A stretch of DNA of 34,585 bases, from NCBI GenBank assembly GCA_002726595.1, contig PBTO01000110.1, forward strand, positions 1-34,585. The letters run 5' to 3'. The notes below the pieces were generated by a model. It did not search any database. It worked only from the letters and a program-made list of their open reading frames with translations, and was not told where the DNA came from. The translations under genes and the position numbers were made by a program. This stretch comes from Gammaproteobacteria bacterium (GTDB taxonomy: Bacteria; Pseudomonadota; Gammaproteobacteria; Pseudomonadales; Pseudohongiellaceae). Positions 25,756 through 33,770 of the stretch are shown one piece after another; position 1 is the first letter of the stretch, and the number at the start of each line of letters is the position of its first letter.

Positions 25756-26757
25756 ATGAAAAGCACCCTAACAGTTTGCAGCTCAATCCTGATCCTCATG
25801 TTGGCAGGCCAGGCGATAGCCCAGGCTGACAGCGACTGGCAGTTATCCCGAACAATTGATGGTCATCCCGATTTTCAGGGTGTCTGGGAGAACAACACCA
25901 TTACGCCAGTCGAGCGACCCGATGTGTTCGGCGACAAAGAAATACTCACCGATGAAGATGTGGCTTTTCTACAGCGGCGAATTACAGAAATCACCGCCGA
26001 ATCAAGCGATGCCCTGTTCGGTGGAGGGGTGCTGGAAGCTGCCTTTAGCGGCGAAGTGAAATCCTACGATCCAACGACTGGTAATTATGACCAGCAATGG
26101 ATGGCAGAGCGCACGGTACACCGACGCACTTCCCAGATCACCGATCCACCCAATGGCAAGTTTCCGCCACGAACCGAGCAAGCCATCGCTATGGGCAGGG
26201 AAAGAGCCCAGCGCCGAGAAGATCACCCGGCTGATTCCTGGACCGATCGCTCCCTCGGTGAACGCTGTCTGTCTTTCGGCGCACCTCGCCTGGGATCCGG
26301 CTACAACAGTTACTGGCAGATTGTGCAATCACGGGACACGGTAGCCATTATTCAGGAAATGGCCCACGACGTGCGCATAATTCCCATCGTGGACAAGCCC
26401 CACATTGATGAAGACATCAAACTATGGCACGGTGATTCCCGCGGCTATTGGGATGGTGACACACTGGTCATCGAAACCACCAACTACTCCGATAAGAGCA
26501 GCGGAGGCCCAAACACGTCAGCAAAGATCAATGTCGAACGGCTGACCCGAATCAGTGCCTCAGCGCTGCAGTACCAATTCACCTCCATTGACCCTGGCAC
26601 TTATACGGCACCTTACACGCGAGAGATTATTTTCGACCATACCCCGGATGCCATTTATGAATATGCCTGCCATGAAGGTAATTACGGCATGGAGAATATA
26701 CTTGCGGGCCATCGGATGGAGGAAAGACTGGCACGGGAAGCGGCCGGGGAGAATTAA
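25756..26757 (+). CDS. Exported protein of the PDLQGVW-type family (unknown function), copy 1
   Basis: The ATG at 25756 is preferred over the track start (25732), because AGGAA lies 5 nt upstream and the signal peptide MKSTLTVCSSILILMLAG follows directly. The mature protein begins with a GHPDFQGVWENNT block and contains GDSRGYWDGDTLV and YEYACHEGNYGM, all shared with the paralogue at 26906. Only two cysteines remain in the mature protein (GERCL and YACHEG), both conserved in the paralogue, so a disulfide is likely. I know this sort of protein as an expanded secreted family in marine gammaproteobacteria and acidobacteria, with no proven function. A terminator follows. Confidence 0.82.
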   Translation: MKSTLTVCSSILILMLAGQAIAQADSDWQLSRTIDGHPDFQGVWENNTITPVERPDVFGDKEILTDEDVAFLQRRITEITAESSDALFGGGVLEAAFSGEVKSYDPTTGNYDQQWMAERTVHRRTSQITDPPNGKFPPRTEQAIAMGRERAQRREDHPADSWTDRSLGERCLSFGAPRLGSGYNSYWQIVQSRDTVAIIQEMAHDVRIIPIVDKPHIDEDIKLWHGDSRGYWDGDTLVIETTNYSDKSSGGPNTSAKINVERLTRISASALQYQFTSIDPGTYTAPYTREIIFDHTPDAIYEYACHEGNYGMENILAGHRMEERLAREAAGEN

Positions 26758-26787
26758 TTAATCCTTAGGAATTGCTTTAAACGGGGT

Positions 26788-26822
26788 GAAGGGATCATTG
26801 CGATCCCTTCGTCTATTTTTTA
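26788..26822 (+). terminator. Rho-independent terminator after exported gene copy 1
   Basis: GAAGGGATC (26788-26796) pairs with GATCCCTTC (26802-26810) across a 5-nt loop, followed by a T-rich run (GTCTATTTTTT). It lies about 30 bp past the stop of the gene ending at 26757, so the two paralogues are probably transcribed separately. Confidence 0.8.
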
Positions 26823-26905
26823 ACTAAGAAAACTCTGATCTGGAACTGCATTACCACGGGATTGATCTATATCGTGGCCTGTCACCCTTATCTGACGGGG
26901 GCATC

Positions 26906-27910
26906 ATGAAAAATATAAACCTGTTGATTTTACTCGTAGCTACCTGCTCGATTTCCCTTGTTGGCTTTGCCGCCGATAATTTTGTCACTCCGCGTACCGA
27001 GTGGGGACAACCGGACCTGCAAGGGGTCTGGAACTTCTCTTCCAATACACCGATGCAGCGACCCCAACGCTTTGGTGAAAGGCAATTCCTCACCGCCGAA
27101 GAGGCGGCAGAGGCACGGGCGCAACAGGTTGCCGCCGATGCGGCTTCAGATGCCGCCATACCAAATGCGGGGGTCGACGCCTCGTACAATGATTTCTGGG
27201 TTGAGAGCGCGGGCATTGGCAACGATATGCGTACCTCCCTCATCACCTATCCGGCAGATGGCCGCATTCCAGAGCGGCGCGAAGGTGTTGCAGTGGCCTT
27301 CCCCGGAGTAGGACCGAGTGTTTCCGGGGAGCGGCCGGTGCGATTTATCGTTGGTGGTATTGGTACTGATGGGCCGGAGGACCGGGGTCTTTCTGAGCGC
27401 TGCCTGGTGGGCTTTAATGCAGGACCACCCTTCACTCCCAGTCTTTACAATAACAATGTGCAGATTTTTCAGAGCAGGGATCACGCTGTGATCATGACTG
27501 AAATGATTCATGATGCCCGTATCGTACCAATTAGCCCTGCCGATGCTCAGAACAATAGCCCTCCTATCGACGAATCGATCGGACTCTGGTCTGGTGATTC
27601 ACGGGGTCACTGGGATGGCGACACTCTGGTGGTCGTCACGCGTAATTTCAACGGCTTGACCCAGAGTTTTAGCGCTTTCGGCAATTCTGCGGACAAAGTC
27701 CTGACCGAGCGATTTACTCGCGTGGGTCCCTATACCATCGTCTATGAATTCACCGTCGATGATCCCTCAACTTTTACCGATAAATTTACCGCTATCGTGC
27801 CCATGACCAAGGTAGGCGGACAGCTCTACGAGTACGCCTGCCATGAAGGCAACTACGGCATGTTGAACATTCTCCGTGGCGCGCGGACTGAAGAATCACT
27901 TGCAAACTAG
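26906..27910 (+). CDS. Exported protein of the PDLQGVW-type family (unknown function), copy 2
   Basis: A 334-aa paralogue of the gene at 25756. It has a Sec signal peptide (MKNINLLILLVATCSISLVGFA-A), the QPDLQGVWNFSS block after it, GDSRGHWDGDTLV in the middle and YEYACHEGNYGM near the C-terminus. As in copy 1, the only two cysteines of the mature chain are in SERCL and YACHEG. The divergence between the copies, including an Ala-rich insertion (~75-95) in this one, shows they are not a recent duplication. Function unknown. It is convergent with the PQQ enzyme gene across the terminator at 28004-28037. Confidence 0.82.
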   Translation: MKNINLLILLVATCSISLVGFAADNFVTPRTEWGQPDLQGVWNFSSNTPMQRPQRFGERQFLTAEEAAEARAQQVAADAASDAAIPNAGVDASYNDFWVESAGIGNDMRTSLITYPADGRIPERREGVAVAFPGVGPSVSGERPVRFIVGGIGTDGPEDRGLSERCLVGFNAGPPFTPSLYNNNVQIFQSRDHAVIMTEMIHDARIVPISPADAQNNSPPIDESIGLWSGDSRGHWDGDTLVVVTRNFNGLTQSFSAFGNSADKVLTERFTRVGPYTIVYEFTVDDPSTFTDKFTAIVPMTKVGGQLYEYACHEGNYGMLNILRGARTEESLAN

Positions 27911-28003
27911 GAATCCGGGAATCGATGGGATGATTGAATCGATCAGTATTTCCTGACCGACTGATCGCAATCAGATCTCTGCGCATCGTTTTGAAAATTT
28001 AGC

Positions 28004-28037
28004 AAACAGGGGACAGACAATGGTCCGCCCCCTGTTT
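28004..28037. terminator. Bidirectional terminator between convergent genes (R6)
   Basis: AAACAGGGG (28004-28012) pairs with CCCCTGTTT (28029-28037), with an inner GGAC/GTCC match. GTTT and a short T-run follow on the plus strand. It lies 12 bp past the stop of the minus-strand PQQ gene and ~94 bp past the plus-strand gene. The inner GGGGACAGA recalls the arm of palindrome R4, so it may be a decayed copy of that family. Confidence 0.7.
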
Positions 28038-28048
28038 GTTTACCTCGT

Positions 28049-30205
28049 TTAAGGCAGTCTCAGCGCTACCAGCCCTGCCGGATCGTCTGTTCGGGAACTG
28101 CCAATCTGTACCACGATATACTGCCTGCCCTCGTGCATGTAGGTCATCATCCCGTATTGAGCCGGTGCCGGTAATGACGTGCTTGCGAGGATTTCGCCGG
28201 TCAGCTTGTCCCTGGCGTGCAACTCCAACGGCGCATCGGGGATGTTCTGTATGCCACCCTCGCTGAGCGATCGGGTTTGCACAAGAATATCGCCCATCGC
28301 CATCTGGATGGAAAAGCCCACTCCTCCCGAATCGGGAATATCGATCCCTGCTAGCTGAGGATTGCTGGTGATTCGGTTGAGCGTCGGACCAACCGGCAGA
28401 GACCAGGAATGACGGCCCACATTCATATTGTATCCAGTGAGTTCGTTATCCATCGGTTTGAACAACCTAAGACCGTCGATGGTTGGCAAACCGCCACCGC
28501 CGCCGCCTGGTAACCAGGCCGCTACCGTGGTGCCCGTGGTAGGCGTGCTATTTGGCGTCACGCCACCATCGCCGGGCGTTGCGTAGTTGGGGTTGTCCCT
28601 GTCTTGCCCATCGGTAGGACTCATGTAACCGGGGGCAAAGCAGTTGCGGTGGTGAGAAACGAACATCATGCCGGTGCTGGGATCGGCCGCCGGTGGATGG
28701 GAAATCACATTGCCCCCGCCGATACAGCCAATATTATTGGCATAATCATTCTCGTGGTTGAAGGGCAACGCCGGCACATAGAGACCGCCGACATTGTAGC
28801 CATTCAGTATTACCATGGCCTGTTCTTTCAGTTCCGGGGTGTAATCGATGACATATTCTTCGGTTAACCCGTTGGTCACAATTCCGTCCACCGGCTCTGG
28901 CAGGGTGGGGAAAGGCTGAGTTGCCGCCGTGTAATTACCAGGGACTTGCGTCTGGAATACCGGGCGCTCCTCTATTGGCCAGATGGGCTCACCTGTCTCG
29001 CGATTGAAAGCAAAGACAAGACCCTGCTTGGTATTCTGGACCACCGCTGGAATGGTCTGCCCGTCCACCGTCAGATCCATCAACATCGGCGGGGTGGGAA
29101 GATCATAGTTCCACTGGTCGCTGTGGTGAATCTGGAAATGCCACCGGCGCTCACCGGTCTGTACATCCAATGCCAGGAGACTGCCGCCGAAGAGGTTGTG
29201 ACCCGGCCTATGGCCGGCATAGGACTGAACAGTCGACGCATTCGTGACCATGTACACCAGTCCCAGTTCCGGGTCGGCAGATGCCGGTGCCCAGGTGGAG
29301 ATATCACCTGACCAACGCCAGGCATCGTTTTCCCAGGTCTCGTTACCAACCTCTCCAGGCCGGGGTATGGAGTGGAACTTCCAGAGGAACTCGCCGGTTT
29401 CAGCATCGAAACCCATGATATCACCGGGCACATTTTCAATGCGGGTCTGGCCGTAACTGGGTTGATGGCCAACAAGTACCACCACCACGCCGTTAACTAC
29501 AATAGGTGGCGCCGAGGCAGTGACCATACCCAACTCCCGCGGAATCCCGTAGTTAGGATCGTAGGTGCCACCGGCAACAACATAGTCTTGCCAGGGTCCC
29601 CAATCTTCCACCAGCCTTGGAATCAGATCTACGGAACCACTATCGCCAAATCCATCTAATGGAGCCGGAGACCCCCAGTTTTCCAGTGGCAGGCCAGTCT
29701 TGGCATCGAGTGCCCACAGAAAGAAGGCTGGGGTACTGATATAGATTACGCCGCGTCCATTCACCTCGGCGTAGGCAACGCCCTTGCCATAGGCTTGCCT
29801 GGGAGAACGTTGATGGCGGATGGTCTGGGGCTCGCGAAAGGTCCACAGGTTCTCACCCGTGGCCGGATCCATCGCAACCACCTGTCGACGCGGAGTGGCT
29901 ACTGAATAGAGCATGCCGTCAACGTAGATCGGTGTGGAGCGGGAGAAGTAATCCAGGTTAGGACCGAAATTATCGCTGCGCCAGCGCCACACCTGCTCCA
30001 GTTCCGCAAAGTTATCGCGATTGATCTGGTCCAGAGGGGAGTAGCGTGTGTGACCGGCATCGCCGCCTAAATAGCGCCATTCGCCGTTCTCAGTCCCGGG
30101 CAGCCGCTGCGCGAAAGTGGTTGTTACCGTCAGCATCAAACCTGCGAAGGCAAAGCCGAGCAGGAGGTTCTGTGTTCGAAGGAATCTAATTTCTACTTTC
30201 ATCAT
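28049..30205 (-). CDS. Exported PQQ-dependent dehydrogenase-like quinoprotein
   Basis: A 718-aa eight-bladed propeller of the glucose/alcohol quinoprotein family, after a signal peptide (residues ~1-33, cleavage near FA-Q). The start of the mature chain, GEWRYLGGDAGHTRYSPLDQI, and repeated tryptophan-docking blades such as DPATGENLWTF, DAETGEFLWKF and NRETGEPIW are diagnostic. Such enzymes oxidise sugars or alcohols in the periplasm and pass electrons to ubiquinone or a cytochrome. No haem-binding CxxCH and no adjacent cysteine pair are seen, and the N-terminal membrane domain of membrane glucose dehydrogenase is absent. The chain contains a poly-Gly loop near 580. The substrate is unknown. 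Confidence 0.88.
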   Translation of the reverse strand: MMKVEIRFLRTQNLLLGFAFAGLMLTVTTTFAQRLPGTENGEWRYLGGDAGHTRYSPLDQINRDNFAELEQVWRWRSDNFGPNLDYFSRSTPIYVDGMLYSVATPRRQVVAMDPATGENLWTFREPQTIRHQRSPRQAYGKGVAYAEVNGRGVIYISTPAFFLWALDAKTGLPLENWGSPAPLDGFGDSGSVDLIPRLVEDWGPWQDYVVAGGTYDPNYGIPRELGMVTASAPPIVVNGVVVVLVGHQPSYGQTRIENVPGDIMGFDAETGEFLWKFHSIPRPGEVGNETWENDAWRWSGDISTWAPASADPELGLVYMVTNASTVQSYAGHRPGHNLFGGSLLALDVQTGERRWHFQIHHSDQWNYDLPTPPMLMDLTVDGQTIPAVVQNTKQGLVFAFNRETGEPIWPIEERPVFQTQVPGNYTAATQPFPTLPEPVDGIVTNGLTEEYVIDYTPELKEQAMVILNGYNVGGLYVPALPFNHENDYANNIGCIGGGNVISHPPAADPSTGMMFVSHHRNCFAPGYMSPTDGQDRDNPNYATPGDGGVTPNSTPTTGTTVAAWLPGGGGGGLPTIDGLRLFKPMDNELTGYNMNVGRHSWSLPVGPTLNRITSNPQLAGIDIPDSGGVGFSIQMAMGDILVQTRSLSEGGIQNIPDAPLELHARDKLTGEILASTSLPAPAQYGMMTYMHEGRQYIVVQIGSSRTDDPAGLVALRLP

Positions 30206-30508
30206 CCCTATCCCTTGTGCGTTAGTTTAATTATCAGGCTGGAGGCTCAACTTTAGGTGGCTCTCCTGAATATTCAATTATGCCAGATCAAGATTAAAAG
30301 CTATCAACTAAGAAGTCTATCTTTCATCCCGGGGTCCGGTCTTTATCAGCTCGGATTTAAAGATGAAAGTCGCGGAGTGCGGGGGAAAGTAACCTTTTAC
30401 GCCAAGTATTAGTCAAAGAGATTAAACAGCACTATTAGTATCAGGTGTTTCAGCCGAATTACAACGGATTCAGACTTGGCCCATGACTTGCGCGTAAGTG
30501 CTGAATAG
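30206..30508. other. Intergenic region upstream of PQQ gene
   Basis: About 300 bases with no credible gene, presumably including the PQQ gene promoter. The plus-strand frame leading into the ABC remnant is broken by a TAG at 30506-30508, and no Walker A-like stretch could be found upstream. Confidence 0.5.
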
Positions 30509-30745
30509 GTGCAAATGACAGAGGGCAGAAACGCTTTTGGAAAAAATCTGTCTCGCGGCATGATTCAGCGAGTGGTATTGGCGAAAACCCTGATACCCGA
30601 ACCCAGGATATTACTCCTTGATGAACCGGCCAGCAGTATGGACCCACTGGCGCGGATAAATCTTAAAAACATACTGCTCAACCTAAGCAAGCAGGGCCTG
30701 GACAGAGATTTCCAGCGCCTTTGTAAAATATGCGGGTCTGCCTAA
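30509..30745 (+). pseudogene. ABC transporter ATPase fragment
   Basis: The 78-codon ORF contains an ABC signature and Walker B block: NLSRGMIQRVVLAKTLI followed by PRILLLDEPASSMDP. This corresponds to the middle of an ABC-2-type ATP-binding subunit. The Walker A half is missing upstream, and the H-loop half is lost after ~residue 63, where the reading turns into unrelated sequence. GTG at 30509 directly follows a TAG, so it is not a real start. Read as a decayed remnant of an ABC ATPase gene, left between two minus-strand genes after deletion. It is 3 nt from the SRPBCC gene's stop, on the opposite strand. Confidence 0.85.
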
Positions 30746-31272
30746 TTTTCAGCTTCAGCGACAAGCTTCAGGCGCTCCACAACTGATTGTGTTTCCCGCT
30801 TATATATTCGGCGCAACAAAAAGTAAACTATGGGGCTCAAGCCACCCCTGAAACTTACTTCATGAGTGAATGTGGTGCCGCCGGTATTATTCATTTCGAA
30901 ATACCTCCGCTGATCTATCACTTGATATAAGGGTAATTTTAGCTGTACGAGAAAAGACTCTGCCTCGTTCACTTCGCGAATTTCAAACCGGGTACGTGGC
31001 GCACCTTCCGCTTTCAGATAACCGACTGCACCCTCGGCAAAGCCAATACCTTCATTGAGTGAGGAATACTCAAGCAAGGTATCGAATTTCTTCCAGTTCT
31101 CCACATCGGTCCACAGCCGCCAGATTGTGCTTTTACTGGCGCTGGTTGTAGTGGAGTATTTGAAAGAACGGCCCGGCAGATCGATGACTTCGCCAGTTTC
31201 TACTTGTGCCGTCAACAGCCCCGGCAGTAAGAGGATTGCCCGAGTCAGGTATAGTAGCTTTGATTTACCCAT
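30742..31272 (-). CDS. Exported SRPBCC (START-like) family protein
   Basis: A 176-aa protein with a signal-like N-terminus (MGKSKLLYLTRAILLLPGLLTA-Q) and an SRPBCC fold typical of polyketide cyclase/lipid-binding proteins (TSASKSTIWRLWTDVENWKKFD, then alternating strands and a long C-terminal helix). The ligand is unknown. There is no good Shine-Dalgarno before the ATG: palindrome R5 fills the upstream ~40 bp. The C-terminal region has a short hydrophobic strand (SPIVYFLLRRIYKR). No partner gene is obvious. Confidence 0.75.
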   Translation of the reverse strand: MGKSKLLYLTRAILLLPGLLTAQVETGEVIDLPGRSFKYSTTTSASKSTIWRLWTDVENWKKFDTLLEYSSLNEGIGFAEGAVGYLKAEGAPRTRFEIREVNEAESFLVQLKLPLYQVIDQRRYFEMNNTGGTTFTHEVSFRGGLSPIVYFLLRRIYKRETQSVVERLKLVAEAEN

Positions 31273-31277
31273 GAGAG

Positions 31278-31317
31278 AAAGGAGACGGAGGCATTAAAAA
31301 CAATGCCTCCGTCCCCT
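31278..31317. repeat. REP-like palindrome R5
   Basis: GGAGACGGAGGCATT (31281-31295) pairs with AATGCCTCCGTCCCC across a 6-nt loop, with a single A:C mismatch relative to the R3 arm GGGGACGGAGGCATT. It is 8 bp past the stop of the minus-strand hydrolase and directly before the SRPBCC start. Confidence 0.85.
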
Positions 31318-31324
31318 GTGTTGA

Positions 31325-32560
31325 TCATTTACTCATTGCGTCGTAAACAAGCTGCTGTGCCACATTATTGTTAAAGGGCGCACCACGGGGTCCACCGCGC
31401 TTCTGCTCCATATAAATCATGTAGAAGTCGTTGCTAGGGTCCACAATAAAAATAGTGCCACCGATACCACGCCAGCCAAAATTATGGGGGCCATTGGCAT
31501 TGTTGCCATCGGTTGGCTGGAGATGAAATCCCAATCCCCAGTCACCACGCTCACCGTAGAAGAAGAACTCTCTGGACACCTCACTGCCGATGTGTTTTTC
31601 GGTCATCTGCGCCAGGGTGTCTTCTTCAATAATGCGAGCACCATGATACACGCCTCCGTTTAGTAGCATGTTGGCAAAACGCACATAATTCTCGGCTGAT
31701 GAATTGAGGCCGCCACCACCAGAGAGCATGGGCCTGACAATCGTGTTATCGCTCATCTGACCGTGGATAGGCTCCGCTATACGATAGGCATCCCCAGGTG
31801 CAACGAAGAACGAAGTGTCGTCCATGCCCAGCGGGTCGAAGATTCGCTCCTCAAGGAGTGCATCCAGTGGTTTTCCTGCTGCAACCTCGATTACCGCGCC
31901 TAACACGTCAGTCGAACGCCCGTAATGCCACTTGGTCCCCGGCTCGAAAAACACCGGGAGTTTGCCAATAGCCTGCGCCACTTCCAGTGCTGTATTGCCG
32001 TTAGTCGAGACATTTTCCCCGTAGAGTTTGCCCAGCCTGCTGTCTCGAGAGAAAAGCTCCTGAATCAGACCAGATTCATGGGTCAATAGATTCTCAACTG
32101 TCATCGTATTATTCGCTGGGGCGATTTCTCCGGTGGCCTCGTCCATGACCTGCAAATTGCCAAACTCCGGAATGAACTTGGCAACCGGGTCATCGAGCTG
32201 TAACAGACCATCTTCCACTAGGGACATCGTGGCCACGCTGATAACAGGCTTGGTCATGGAATATATTCTGAATAGTGTGTCTCTGTTGACCGGTGTGGGA
32301 TCATCCGGGCCCTGTGAGCCCACTGTTTCTACAAAGCCTACCCCGTCGTCATTGCCAACCATTAGCAAGGCGCCCGGAATAAAGTCGCCATCCACTGCGG
32401 CCTTCATCTGCATCTTGATTTCATTGAGTTCGCTCTGGTCGATGCCAAAGTTGCTTGGATGTATCATCTTGATAGAGTTGATTGGTGGTTCGGCATTGCC
32501 CGCTGTAGCAAACAGCAGCAGATAACCGGCAGCACCAAGTCGAAGAAGAATCTTATTCAT
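31325..32560 (-). CDS. Exported beta-lactamase-fold serine hydrolase (second copy)
   Basis: The track starts at 32638, but the ATG at 32560 directly begins a signal peptide (MNKILLRLGAAGYLLLFATAG) and has a purine-rich AAAGAGAGA upstream, so it is preferred. SMTK occurs at about 101-104 after the family's TLFRIY, followed by WHYGRSTDVLG in the second-motif position and GWRGIGGTIF near the C-terminus. It shares domain order with the hydrolase at 18116 but is clearly divergent. Esterase, peptidase or lactamase activity cannot be distinguished. It lies between the NHL-propeller gene and palindrome R5. Confidence 0.88.
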   Translation of the reverse strand: MNKILLRLGAAGYLLLFATAGNAEPPINSIKMIHPSNFGIDQSELNEIKMQMKAAVDGDFIPGALLMVGNDDGVGFVETVGSQGPDDPTPVNRDTLFRIYSMTKPVISVATMSLVEDGLLQLDDPVAKFIPEFGNLQVMDEATGEIAPANNTMTVENLLTHESGLIQELFSRDSRLGKLYGENVSTNGNTALEVAQAIGKLPVFFEPGTKWHYGRSTDVLGAVIEVAAGKPLDALLEERIFDPLGMDDTSFFVAPGDAYRIAEPIHGQMSDNTIVRPMLSGGGGLNSSAENYVRFANMLLNGGVYHGARIIEEDTLAQMTEKHIGSEVSREFFFYGERGDWGLGFHLQPTDGNNANGPHNFGWRGIGGTIFIVDPSNDFYMIYMEQKRGGPRGAPFNNNVAQQLVYDAMSK

Positions 32561-32662
32561 AATATCTCTCTTTCCTGAATTGCTCAGTTTGTAAAACTCG
32601 GGTACTCGAAAAATGCCATTATCACCTTTTTGGCCCACAACAAACCAGTACTTCGACCAGGG

Positions 32663-33751
32663 TTAAGTTTCGGGTGCAGCGTTGCGCAGAGACAATCTCT
32701 GCATCCCTCTAAAGGATCCGGCGATATAGAGATTACCCTTTGAGTCGGTGGCAATCTGATGACCACTGCCGATCATCCCCTCCACTTCAATGGTACCCAC
32801 TGTTTCCATGGCCAGGCGGTCGACAACAACAATTCCGTTGCCGCCGCCAACGTACAAATACTGCTGCGCCGAATCGCTGGACAACTCGAGATTACGCGCG
32901 AAGGGAATGTCGTGTCGTATTAATTGCTGCATAAACTGTCCATCCCGTGAGAACACCTGCACCCGGCGATTCTCCCGATCGGCCACATATACCAGACCGT
33001 CAGCGCTGATACGTATTGCATGAACAATGCTGAATTGATCGGGACCTTGCCCATCAGGAACACTCGCCAGGGCCGGAGGTGGGCACTGGTCAAGATCCCG
33101 TGGCTGATTGCCAAACGCACCCCACAGCCGTTTAAACTCCCCACTGTTTGCATCGAACACAATCACTCGATGATTGCCGTAGCCATCGGCGACATATAAT
33201 TCATCGGTTGCCGGATCCACCATGACGTCCGCCGGTTGATGCAGATTAGACATATCGTCATTTCCTCCACTGCCATTGCTGCGACCGATCTGCAGCAGCA
33301 ATTCTCCCTCTGGAGAAAACTTCAGAATCTGATCATCGTTCTCTGCCTGTAAGCGCGGCAGGTTTCTGTCCGGGCAATAATTTCCCCCAATCCAGACAAA
33401 TCCCTGATAGTCGACATGGATGAAATGCTCTCTTTGTGGCCACTGATAGCCTGATCCACTGCCGCCCCAGGCATTGATCACCTCGCCTGTGGTATTGAAT
33501 GCGATAACTGGCGGCGCCGCCGAGGGATAATCTTCATCGGACAGGGTTTTTGGTCGATGCACGAGCCACACATTATCATCTGCATCGACTGCGAAACTGG
33601 AAGGATCGCCCAACTTCCATTCCACCGGCAATTGTGGCCACTCGGTATCGACTTCATATTGCGGAAGCGGGGTGATAGTTTCGGCAGCATTGCTGAGCAA
33701 CATCAAACTTGACGCTAACACCAGGACCAGGCCCTGTAAGCTACGTTGCAA
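32663..33751 (-). CDS. Exported NHL-repeat beta-propeller protein
   Basis: A 362-aa protein with a signal peptide (MQRSLQGLVLVLASSLMLLSN) and NHL-type blades: FAVDADDNVWLVHRP, VMVDPATDELYVADGYGNHRV, IRISADGLVYVADRENRRVQVF and IATDSKGNLYIAGS. NHL propellers bind ligands or act as scaffolds, and resemble peptidyl-glycine amidating lyase in some members. The start codon appears to be TTG (33749-33751); no ATG alternative keeps the full signal peptide. It starts ~20 nt after the stop of the upstream PQQ gene, so both are probably one transcript. Confidence 0.83.
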   Translation of the reverse strand: MQRSLQGLVLVLASSLMLLSNAAETITPLPQYEVDTEWPQLPVEWKLGDPSSFAVDADDNVWLVHRPKTLSDEDYPSAAPPVIAFNTTGEVINAWGGSGSGYQWPQREHFIHVDYQGFVWIGGNYCPDRNLPRLQAENDDQILKFSPEGELLLQIGRSNGSGGNDDMSNLHQPADVMVDPATDELYVADGYGNHRVIVFDANSGEFKRLWGAFGNQPRDLDQCPPPALASVPDGQGPDQFSIVHAIRISADGLVYVADRENRRVQVFSRDGQFMQQLIRHDIPFARNLELSSDSAQQYLYVGGGNGIVVVDRLAMETVGTIEVEGMIGSGHQIATDSKGNLYIAGSFRGMQRLSLRNAAPET

Positions 33752-33770
33752 TTTAAACTCAACGGTCTAT

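Noticed and set aside
15205-31317. A CRISPR array formed by the repeated GGGGACGGAGG palindromes
   Set aside because: Copies are kilobases apart, with no regular spacers and no cas genes; they are intergenic palindromes after gene ends.
18116-32560. The two beta-lactamase-fold proteins as antibiotic-resistance genes
   Set aside because: The SxxK motif is shared by esterases, peptidases and penicillin-binding proteins. The second and third motifs are not those of true class C enzymes, and no resistance gene context is seen.
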